This document shows positions 48,901 to 55,308 of a DNA stretch of 64,000 nucleotides, in pieces. The translations under genes and the position numbers were made by a program. Each line of letters starts with the position of its first letter. Within the stretch, counting starts at the first letter, position 1. The notes beneath the pieces were generated by a model. That model did not search any database. It saw only the letters and a list, made by a program, of their open reading frames with translations, and was not told the DNA's origin. Source of the stretch: Gigantopelta aegis (lineage: Eukaryota > Mollusca > Gastropoda > Neomphalida > Peltospiridae); contig NC_054701.1 in the NCBI RefSeq assembly GCF_016097555.1, positions 1,103,049 through 1,167,048 on the forward strand. The letters run 5' to 3'.

Positions 48901-51633
48901 TTTGAAAGGTTATTATCTCTAGTGTCAAATATTACATTAATCCTTTCTCAGTAGATGTGTTTTAGTCACTTATAATGCAACTAATGCACCAACCATGAAT
49001 GCAGCAATATTTTACGAAAAATTCTATTAACACATTTATCAGCATATTTTTTATACATAAGTGAGTAGAAATAAAAATCTTTACACATGTCCTTTGTTAA
49101 TTGACATAATATATAAAAGACAAATTTATATTTCAAGCAGACTTTTATCCATAATATTTACATGTTACTCGTGTGTACGTCCGACACCAAAATATAAAAA
49201 AAATTAATCTCCACTTCTGCTAACTGGTTGTAAAATGTTACTGAGATGCAATGTTTATTTTATATGGTTGATTAAAAAATATAAAAACAATTACTGAATA
49301 TGTAACAATTGGCATGCTACTGTGGTGCTGTTATAGTGTACGTCCGACACCATAAAGCATGTTTATTTTTTCCAATTTTGAAGCAAAGTATTGATATTTA
49401 TGCAATGCCAGTATGATTTTATGAGACATCTTTTATGACTAGAGACAATTATGAATACCAGTATTATTTTTTTTTAACCGTATAAGTGGATTAAGAGGCA
49501 TTTATCAAAGTGTGCAAATGGCAGCTTCCCCCCAAAAGTCTTGATTATGTTTTAAAAGGTAAAAATTATACTTTCAGCTAACTGTTCATCTCCATAACAA
49601 AATAACAAACCCAGTATTTGCATTTACTGCCAGAATTATACAAATTGGAACATTTGTAAAGGATCACAACTAACATGATAAATGTGACGTCACATTTGAG
49701 GAAACCACTTTTACATTCATTGGCAGCACTTTACTATTTTGAAATTTTCTAGTTAATTTTACAGAGATTATGTGTGGAATCAATAAATATAAAGTTATTT
49801 ATCACAAATAAATGCAAAAATATTAAAATATATCTCTTGCACCTTATTCACATCCCTAGTCACTGGGGGCTGCCACAGCTACAGTTACCCCATCTTATAT
49901 GCCTTTAATTTTAGAATAATGAAATTTTTCTGTGGAGATGTCACCTCATAGTCATACATGTAGCTAGTGGCAATTTTTCTTGTGTCACTTGTCATTTGTA
50001 GGTGTACACTAGTCACAAGGTGGCCACTTTGCCCCCCACCCCACCCCACCCCATCATAGGTGTTATCTTGAATTTTTGAATGGTGTTCATCTTAATTTGC
50101 ACTGAACTAGTTAAGTTTACGGCTAATATTTAAGAATTCTTTAAAAACAAAGACAGAAAAAACATGACCCCACCCCCTGAACCCCCATCCTGTGATGCAC
50201 ATGGTAACTGTTTTTCATTTTCTTCAAACAAAAATAATAAATCCTAGCTCAAACTGTGTTTTTGTTTTTAATATCATCTTGTTTGTTAATTATAATGACT
50301 GTTTTACAAAACTTGTAAAGTTGTATTTCACACGAATACGTCCGACACCAAAAAAATGTACGTCTGACACCAAGCATGTTTATCTCTATTGTTTTAGTGT
50401 GTGATTAAAACACAAACTCTATAGGAATAGGACACAATATTTCTAATATGCCCTCACATCACAGAGAATTAGACATAACCATGTGTGGGTGAAAAATTGC
50501 AGTTTGTGTGCATATGTCTGACACCATGCATATTTCCCCCTGTACACCTAAAGCGACATAAGGATGGAATAAAGTTTATATATAATAATGGTGCCCTAGT
50601 TGGTTCTTACAATGTATAACAATAAAAAGTTGTGGAACTTTTTGTACATTTATGTAATACTTGGCTGAAGTGTCTGAAATGTATGTCCGACACCACGGAA
50701 TTGCCCTACAATTTATTTTACAACTTGTTTAAAAACATATCCAACTTGCTTCAATTCACTAGATTTATAAATGGTATCGAACACCCACTTATGTCGTATT
50801 CTTACTGTCTATATATTCAAAATTTCAGTGACTGTTTACACTTGATGATGGCAAAATGAAAGTCTCTACCAGACGATAAATGACAAGCCGCCCACCTCGT
50901 GTTTCCTGATTGGGATCTCGCGCCTCTGTAACATCTCGAGTAGTGGAATGACAAATGCGAGTGTCTTCCCGCTGCCAGTCACTGCCTCCACCGCAACATC
51001 CTTGTTACTCATAAACTGAGGGATACACGCACACTGCAATAGAAACATGTCACTATGTTACTCATTGAGAACTCAGAGCATATCTCCCAGAAAATATGTG
51101 ACCCTTTAGACAATCAAATACAAACATTTTACTTATGGGCTAAAGTTATAACATGTGTCAAAACATCCAAGAAATGTTTATCCGGACGGTATATCATAAA
51201 TGTCTTTTGTGAAACCTTTTGCTATCATAGGCCTTAAAATAAATGTAATAAATAGTAAACATTGTTTTCCTGTCAAGGTGGAGGGGCTTCACTACCATCG
51301 AATCCATATTATTGAGTCGCCTAAGACATGACAAGATACTGCAGATTTAGGACATTCTCACGCAATGAAGCACTTACGGGTTGACAGTTCACCTTGATAT
51401 TGCATTCAGTAATATTTGAAAATATATTTAAATCTGGACACAAAATAACATTATTTATAAAATCAAGATAATTTCTAACCAAGAAAATGACCTGTTTTAT
51501 GTGATTATATTCCAAATAATTAAGGTGAATCGAATACCTGAACAGGAGTCATTTTGTGAAATCCAAGCTGATCTACAGAAGTCAGAGATTTCTCACTCAG
51601 TAGTGTCGGCAAGTTCTTCCAGGTTTCATCCAT
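12976..51633 (-). CDS. DDX55: DDX55 (Spb4-family) ATP-dependent DEAD-box RNA helicase (15 exons, complete)
   Basis: Nucleolar helicase of pre-60S ribosome assembly (known for yeast Spb4 and human DDX55). Exons in transcript order: 51633-51538, 51033-50896, 46059-45905, 30607-30514, 24848-24793, 23945-23756, 21725-21601, 21212-21030, 18480-18366, 17326-17247, 16150-16062, 15311-15185, 15027-14949, 13951-13790, 13026-12976. Phases agree; total 1740 nt, 579 aa (human 600). Visible motifs: Q motif GFHKMTPVQ (exon 1); Walker A AVTGSGKT (exon 2); TPTREL and GG (exon 3); TPGRL (exon 4); DEAD (exon 5); SAT (exon 6); FFSTC (exon 7); [11 protein letters not shown] (exon 8); HRCGRTAR (exon 9). The DUF4217-type region is in exons 10-12 ([13 protein letters not shown], then IPKMPEL), followed by a lysine-rich tail. 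The ATG sits in GCAAAATGG. Intron 3 contains a ~14.5-kb satellite. Confidence 0.96.
13027..13789 (-). other. DDX55 intron 14
   Basis: AT-rich intron. It contains a two-copy ~38-bp duplication (TGTATTTCCACTGTCGAGCC and CTGAACATGTACATGACC) at about 13090-13166. Nothing else recognised. Confidence 0.5.
14330..14652. mobile_element. hAT-like MITE, CAGTGTTC ends (copy 1)
   Basis: Inverted ends CAGTGTTCAAGATTAA, with internal repeats of GGATACCAGA and GGGATACTG-like words. It is related to 57259-57810. Flanks GTGTC and ATGTC suggest a 5-bp target duplication with one mismatch. No transposase. Confidence 0.75.
14680..14908. repeat. 58-bp minisatellite, four copies
   Basis: Unit containing GCACCAGTTTTATGTTCCTT and ACAACATCCATATGACAGAT, nearly identical between copies; in DDX55 intron 13. 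Confidence 0.93.
15350..15790. mobile_element. non-autonomous hAT element, 441 bp, 6-bp TSD
   Basis: Starts CAGGGCTTGCGCTGTCGG and ends CCAGGGTGAGCCGTG, the same ends as the 4.5-kb hAT at 25188-29650. Both also repeat TGGCTAA words near the ends. Flanked by ATACAG on each side (15344-15349 and 15791-15796). No transposase; in DDX55 intron 11. Confidence 0.9.
16333..16608 (-). mobile_element. SINE, reverse orientation
   Basis: Read on the minus strand it has a head with a box-A-like segment (plus-strand GCTTTACCACTGGGCTACG), the body (GCAAGGGAACTTTTATATGC) and a tail related to GTCGTTA. The tail is of the type seen at 45397. Its head is also part of the adjacent array. Confidence 0.75.
16560..17024. 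repeat. array spanning the 5' edge of a SINE
   Basis: About eight copies of a ~56-bp unit: the SINE head (GAGTGCTTTACCACTGGGCT, ACGTCCCACC) plus flank CCACAGACAGAATTAATAAA. The unit crosses the element boundary. Confidence 0.88.
17569..18013. mobile_element. TA-flanked MITE (Tc1/mariner- or pogo-like)
   Basis: Left end CAGTATAACCTTGATTTA and inverted right end CAGTGTACCCTCGATTTA, each next to TA. It holds a run of about 17 G near 17650 and further ATTAAATC / GGTATAGT-like echoes of the ends. No transposase; DDX55 intron 9. Confidence 0.75.
18035..18300 (+). mobile_element. degenerate SINE
   Basis: Matches the SINE body with gaps (TGGCTGTGGTATGTACTGTT, AAAGATCCATTGCTGCA, GGGCTTCCTCTGTG). The head is poorly preserved and TATCAATGGCTGTG is duplicated internally. 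Confidence 0.5.
18470..20092 (-). repeat. array of DDX55 exon 9 acceptor junction
   Basis: About 22 copies of a 53-60-bp unit. In transcript sense each has TTTCAG|CTGTTTTGTACATCGGTGTG, the acceptor plus the first 20 nt of exon 9, followed by GAAAGTCAGATGTTCT. The copy at 18480 is the true exon start. The array is interrupted by the SINE at 19272-19657. The two copies next to the exon are exactly 57 bp and stay open in the DDX55 frame. Confidence 0.93.
19272..19657 (+). mobile_element. SINE with a second head type, inside the exon 9 array
   Basis: Head CCTCGGTGGCGTCGTGGCAG with box-B-like GGTTCGGATCCC, an extra middle segment (CTCCGCAAGGCTCCATGGG, CACTTGCACCGACC), then the same body and tail as the SINE at 4597. 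Target duplication CTTTCACACTGAT on both sides (19259-19271 and 19658-19670). Confidence 0.93.
20099..20952. mobile_element. outer TA-flanked MITE carrying a nested element
   Basis: Left edge TAGAGAGTGAAACC and right edge GGTTTCACTATA are inverted. Internal AACCAGAC and CCAGTGTC-like words fit pogo/Tc1-type MITEs. It is split by the 20150-20819 element. Confidence 0.6.
20150..20819. mobile_element. piggyBac-like MITE (copy 1)
   Basis: Left end CCTTTAGACTACTGG; right end, inverted, CCGTCTGACTACTGCAGG. The right flank is TTAA and the left is GTAA. Strongly similar over its length to 60131-60813. No transposase ORF. Nested in the 20099-20952 MITE. Confidence 0.82.
21716..22500 (-). repeat. array of DDX55 exon 7 acceptor junction
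   Basis: About 15 copies of a ~52-bp unit. On the plus strand: CATTCGCAATCCGTAACAGA, then AGAGCTCGCCAATATAGTCA. In transcript sense it contains GTTACAG|ATTGCGAATG, the exon 7 acceptor plus its first bases. The true acceptor copy (exon start 21725) is at the edge. Confidence 0.92.
22521..23165 (-). mobile_element. 5'-truncated non-LTR retrotransposon (jockey/RTE-like RNase H tail)
   Basis: The minus strand encodes the end of a LINE polyprotein: [18 protein letters not shown] is a typical RNase H C-terminal segment, followed by [32 protein letters not shown] and a CX2C-like HQCVHC. One in-frame stop interrupts it after FSTWQND. The 3' UTR ends TTTGACACCAGATAGCCGAT ... GGGGTGTCGTTAAAC. The clade is uncertain. 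Confidence 0.8.
23222..23765 (-). repeat. array of DDX55 exon 6 donor junction
   Basis: About 14 copies of a 37-39-bp unit. In transcript sense: GAAAACCTTTACATG|GTATTCATCTC, the exon 6 end plus donor, then ACTGTAGATTTTA. The first transcript-sense copy, at 23756, is the functional donor. Read-through hits an in-frame stop a few codons past it. Confidence 0.93.
24000..24225. repeat. minisatellite, about 46-bp unit, five copies
   Basis: Unit ACACAACAGTAGAGGCAGTT / TGGGGCTATCTGAAGCCAGA in DDX55 intron 5; it does not overlap an exon. Confidence 0.9.
24226..24792. other. remainder of DDX55 intron 5 with a SINE remnant
   Basis: About 24320-24460 has reverse-strand SINE similarity (ACAGTACAGCACATACCACA, then CCTTTGATGCATC). 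The rest shows nothing recognisable. Confidence 0.45.
25022..25187. repeat. dispersed repeat copies interrupted by the hAT insertion
   Basis: One copy begins at 25022 (GTAGGTCATGGTGACCTAG ... CATGCAAGGTTTGATGATCC). A second starts at about 25163, is split by the hAT element after TAGTTAT, and resumes at 29651-29740. A perfect AGGTCATGGTGACCT is at 25025-25039. A stretch ending TCTAGCCCTG at about 25009 looks like a hAT right end. Confidence 0.7.
26028..28940 (+). pseudogene. hAT transposase (ZNF862/KIAA1586-like), degraded
   Basis: Three coding exons: about 26028-26350, 26864-27051 and 27228-28940. The junctions G|GT and CAG|GGA join in frame. N-terminal zinc-finger-like segment [19 protein letters not shown]. 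Then hAT hallmarks: SLMLDESTD (first acidic residue), [35 protein letters not shown]. The C-terminal dimerisation part has [13 protein letters not shown]. Broken: a frameshift soon after the ATG (about 26060), one near 27475 (a base lost in a T run), one near 27705 (small insertion in a GCA stretch), a stop after 28159 followed by a 25-bp minisatellite in the coding region, and TGA at 28770. It is therefore not expected to be active. Related proteins are often annotated as host genes, but the TIRs and target duplication show a transposon. Confidence 0.9.
28228..28370. repeat. 25-bp minisatellite inside the transposase frame
   Basis: Five copies of GAAGCAGGGATGGGGTAAAC CAGAG-type units (GAGG/GACG variants) interrupting the transposase coding region. 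Confidence 0.93.
29228..29405. repeat. short tandem repeat near the hAT 3' end
   Basis: About six copies of a unit with GATATGTTTGTGTTGAATTT and ATGTATTGA-like words. Confidence 0.8.
29772..30410. repeat. 25-bp minisatellite with CRE-like palindromes
   Basis: About 25 copies of CATACCATAATATGACCYGT plus GACGY. Five copies contain the exact TGACGTCA palindrome (about 29792, 30017, 30142, 30242, 30384); most others have TGACGCCA or TGACACCA. In DDX55 intron 4, about 100 bp from exon 4. Confidence 0.93.
30779..45358. repeat. giant satellite array in DDX55 intron 3 (69-bp and 37-bp units)
   Basis: About 14.5 kb. From 30779 to 31210 the units are about 53-59 bp (CATTTCTAGACCCAACTGTT plus GTAATAAGAACTGCCTATGT). 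From 31210 the main unit is 69 bp (CCCTCATTAAACAATTCACT, TTCATTTCTAGACCCAACTG, TTGTGACAGCCTTCCTAGAT, ACTAAAGGG). From about 35.2 kb a 37-bp unit lacking the CTCATTAA...TCTAGA segment appears, and it dominates after 40.6 kb. The block at 31.2-35.2 kb is about 58 uninterrupted 69-bp units; 38.9-39.5 kb is scrambled. Because 69 = 3x23 the array is open on both strands for over 1300 codons; this is a repeat effect, not a gene. Confidence 0.97.
45397..45714 (+). mobile_element. tRNA-headed SINE, second tail type
   Basis: Head GGACATAGTCCAGTGGTAAA and GGGATCGATCCCC, body as in the 4597 copy, but the tail reads TTTGACATCCAATAGCCAAT ... GGTGTCGTTAAACAAAAC. Similar T-rich flanks (TCCTTTATTTG / TTCTTTATTTA) suggest an imperfect target duplication. 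Confidence 0.85.
46060..48285. other. DDX55 intron 2, proximal part
   Basis: AT-rich intronic sequence with no exon or clear mobile element. A 46860-46970 stretch repeats CCCAATT(A/G)GA(A/G)CCTCTT. 47590-47830 is pyrimidine-rich and then has runs of ACCGAAAC-like words. Confidence 0.5.
48286..48644 (+). mobile_element. SINE with the second head type
   Basis: Head GCCGTCGTGGTTAGGCCATC and GGTTCAGATCCC; the middle and body match the SINE at 19272. The tail ends at GACGCCATATAACCGTAGAT AAAAC with the GTGTTGAG segment deleted. Target duplication CCAATTAAC at 48277-48285 and 48645-48653. Confidence 0.9.
48828..50706. mobile_element. orphan TIR DNA element, 1.88 kb, 4-bp TSD
   Basis: Perfect terminal repeat GGGCAATTCCGTGGT at both ends (inverted), flanked by TACA (48824-48827 and 50707-50710). 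Inside, the motif GTCCGACACCA or GTCTGACACCA occurs at about 49171, 49341, 50338, 50358, 50517 and 50684, all in one orientation. It contains a C-rich CCCCACCCC stretch near 50035. No transposase-like ORF; superfamily not assigned. Confidence 0.8.
51034..51537 (-). other. DDX55 intron 1
   Basis: About 500 bp between exon 1 donor (CAG|GTATTCG) and exon 2 acceptor (ATTGCAG|TGT). No repeat or mobile element recognised. Confidence 0.6.
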
Positions 51634-51753
51634 TTTGCTATTTTTAAATTCTTCACAGTAAATGTCTGAAGAAAAATTGTTAAAACAAATTTTAAATCTT
51701 TCAGACACTAGAACACAGATTAACGACTGAACAAAACCAGTGGGTCTGCTGCA

Positions 51754-53592
51754 ATTTGTTTTCTATACATATACAGGGCTTCTAGCATTTGTATAACATC
51801 CACTAGCCATGGGATCGTTGGTTTTCTATACATATATAGGGCTTCTAGCATTTGTATAACATCCACTAGCCATGGGATCGTTGGTTTTCTATACATATAC
51901 AGGGCTTCTAGCATTTGTATAACATCCACTAGCCATGGGATCGTTGGTTTTCTATACATATATAGGGCTTCTAGCATTTGTATAACATCCACTAGCCATG
52001 GGATCGTTGGTTTTCTATACATATACAGGGCTTCTAGCATTTGTATAACATCCACTAGCCATGGGATCGTTGGTTTTCTATACATATATAGGGCTTCTAG
52101 CATTTGTATAACATCCACTAGCCATGGGATCGTTGGTTTTCTATACATATACAGGGCTTCTAGCATTTGTATAACATCCACTAGCCATGGGATCGTTGGT
52201 TTTCTATACATATATAGGGCTTCTAGCATTTGTATAACATCCACTAGCCATGGGATCGTTGGTTTTCTATACATATACAGGGCTTCTAGCATTTGTATAA
52301 CATCCACTAGCCATGGGATCGTTGGTTTTCTATACATATATAGGGCTTCTAGCATTTGTATAACATCCACTAGCCATGGGATCGTTGGTTTTCTATACAT
52401 ATACAGGGCTTCTAGCATTTGTATAACATCCACTAGCCATGGGATCGTTGGTTTTCTATACATATATAGGGCTTCTAGCATTTGTATAACATCCACTAGC
52501 CATGGGATCGTTGGTTTTCTATACATATACAGGGCTTCTAGCATTTGTATAACATCCACTAGCCATGGGATCGTTGGTTTTCTATACATATATAGGGCTT
52601 CTAGCATTTGTATAACATCCACTAGCCATGGGATCGTTGGTTTTCTATACATATACAGGGCTTCTAGCATTTGTATAACATCCACTAGCCATGGGATCGT
52701 TGGTTTTCTATACATATATAGGGCTTCTAGCATTTGTATAACATCCACTAGCCATGGGATCGTTGGTTTTCTATACATATACAGGGCTTCTAGCATTTGT
52801 ATAACATCCACTAGCCATGGGATCGTTGGTTTTCTATACATATATAGGGCTTCTAGCATTTGTATAACATCCACTAGCCATGGGATCGTTGGTTTTCTAT
52901 ACATATACAGGGCTTCTAGCATTTGTATAACATCCACTAGCCATGGGATCGTTGGTTTTCTATACATATATAGGGCTTCTAGCATTTGTATAACATCCAC
53001 TAGCCATGGGATCGTTGGTTTTCTATACATATACAGGGCTTCTAGCATTTGTATAACATCCACTAGCCATGGGATCGTTGGTTTTCTATACATATATAGG
53101 GCTTCTAGCATTTGTATAACATCCACTAGCCATGGGATCGTTGGTTTTCTATACATATATAGGGCTTCTAGCATTTGTATAACATCCACTAGCCATGGGA
53201 TCGTTGGTTTTCTATACATATATAGGGCTTCTAGCATTTGTATAACATCCACTAGCCATGGGATCGTTGGTTTTCTATACATATATAGGGCTTCTAGCAT
53301 TTGTATAACATCCACTAGCCATGGGATCGTTGGTTTTCTATACATATATAGGGCTTCTAGCATTTGTATAACATCCACTAGCCATGGGATCGTTGGTTTT
53401 CTATACATATACAGGGCTTCTAGCATTTGTATAACATCCACTAGCCATGGGATCGTTGGTTTTCTATACATATACAGGGCTTCTAGCATTTGCATAACAT
53501 CCACTAGCCATGGGATCGTTGGTTTTCTATACATATACAGGGCTTCTAGCATTTGTATAACATCCACTAGCCATGGGATCGTTGATTTTTAA
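51754..53592. repeat. 63-bp minisatellite upstream of DDX55 with dimeric order
   Basis: About 29 copies of a 63-bp unit: TTTTCTATACATATA, then CAGGGCTTCTAGCATTTGTA, TAACATCCACTAGCCATGGG, ATCGTTGG. Over the first ~22 units a single base (TACAGGG / TATAGGG) alternates strictly, giving a 126-bp higher-order repeat. Five TATAGGG units and then three TACAGGG units follow. 63 = 3x21, so it is open in one frame for 600 codons without being a gene. Confidence 0.96.
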
Positions 53593-53870
53593 GATTTACT
53601 AGCCATGATTAAAAATTCACTAGCCCAACTTTACTTTAAGTTAATACAATTTTACTAAATAATAGTAATAATCGGATATGTCACCTAAAGAGGGAGATGG
53701 AGCTTAAAAACACTAACATTGGGGTGTGGGCAGGATATTCATATTTACAAAATAGAAATTGCAACATTTGACAAAATATTTTCACTAGCCATCAGGCAAG
53801 GCAATAGTAGTTATTTACTAGCCCAGCAATGAATATCACCAACCATCGGAGTGGGGATTTTATAATGTAG
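51773..53870. mobile_element. hAT-like terminal region whose left end was amplified
   Basis: Each array unit holds CAGGGCTTCTAGC, a hAT-type end. The last unit runs on into sequence with further ACTAGCC words (about 53598, 53620, 53787, 53817), as expected for the subterminal part of such an element. A matching right end was not found. Confidence 0.45.
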
Positions 53871-54032
53871 ATATTTCTAGTGAACTGAAAATTGATTAGC
53901 AACTACTGTTTAATGTTTTAAATTTGTGCAGCGATCTCTAAAACTTGTTAACTTTACACTTACAGTTTCTGAATCCCAGTTTTTTTCCTCATGCACGACT
54001 ATTGATCACTCCAATATATATATATCCATATA

Positions 54033-54474
54033 CAGGGCTAGAAAAAAAATAAAATCTATATGCACCAGGTGCATGCTGAAAAAAAAGTTACATGCACCAT
54101 TAAAATTCTGCATGCACCAAAAATAAGCAACTTCGTTTGTTTTTTTATACGAAGCTATTCGGAATTATTCGGCAATACCTATATTTATTTATTAACAGTA
54201 CCGGAACGTTATACAACTGCGTTTATTACGGATTCTTGATCAAATTTGAAAATTTCACCCAACGTAAACGCCTTACAGAAATCTATAATAGGCCTATTAC
54301 AAAAACGTACGAATATTTGTGTTTTGTATTAAGCAAGTTATCAACTTTTTTACGCAATACACAGTACTTGAAAAATATTAGCATGCACCGCGTGCACCCA
54401 GTTTTAAAAGTTACATGCACACGCAAAAATCAGCATACACCGGTGCATGTACTAACACTGCATTTCGAGCCCTG
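54033..54474. mobile_element. hAT-like MITE, 442 bp, 5-bp TSD (copy 1)
   Basis: Ends CAGGGCTAGAAA and, inverted, CAGGGCTCGAAATGC. Flanked by ATATA on both sides (54028-54032, 54475-54479). Subterminal TGCACCAGGTGCATGC palindromes and GCATGCACC repeats at both ends. No transposase. Confidence 0.92.
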
Positions 54475-54479
54475 ATATA

Positions 54480-55308
54480 GTATTGACTCCCACCCCACCC
54501 TAGTTTGGCCCCATACAAAATAATTTGGTTTAAACTATTTACTTTCTGTAATAATAAACAGTTTTGGGATTGGCCAACAGGCATCAGCCTATATTTCAGC
54601 CTTTTCCAGCATTTAATAAATATATTACACGTCTAGTCAGCATCAGCATGACATAGTTTCTCATGCATTTTTAACATTCTTAGAGAAAAGGAGAAAAGCT
54701 AAAGAATAGTTAACGTAATTCGGGTGGCCCTTGTATGTATGATTATAAACTAAAACAATTACGGTTTTGGCTCATTGTATTTTAACATAATGCTAACACT
54801 TGCGAAACAGTTATTTTCATTTAGATCACACTTATTGCGTGCAACATGTGGTTACACCAATCTCATGGTTCTGTGTACATAGACCAACATGACGTTTGGA
54901 CGTAACACATCTTGGGAAAACGGTCATAGCAGGTGCTTGGTTATTTATTATCATTCCGCCTACTACAACAAATATGCTGTTTCATCCATCAAGAATCAAT
55001 AAAAATTAATTCTAATATATTATGTCCGACACAGTTAAACTACATCACAATATATTATCATTATTGCATTTCTAAAAAGACCGATTAGGACACTTTTGTT
55101 ACGCGGAATAATGCTATACTTGTGGCGTTGTGATCAGGCACGAATTGGTTGACTACCAGTATCAGACGATAAGCGAGTGCAAAGTTGTTACCTGATTTCC
55201 GGAATGTAACCTTGAAGTGTAAAACTAGTGGTGTTTATAATAATAAGATATATTGAAACTGTTATCTGCACTAAGTAAAACTAGTAAACGTGTAAGATAA
55301 GTCTTTAT
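54480..55308. promoter_or_regulatory. likely promoter interval of GGNBP2 (head-to-head with DDX55)
   Basis: Largely unique sequence directly 5' of the GGNBP2 start codon and distal to the DDX55 start. Placement is by gene order only; no core promoter element was identified. One ATGTCCGACAC at about 55020 matches the motif of the 48828 element. Confidence 0.35.

Noticed and set aside
51720-53567. 615-codon ORF on the - strand
   Set aside because: Produced by a 63-bp (21-codon) minisatellite with near-identical units including silent sites; no protein family resemblance.
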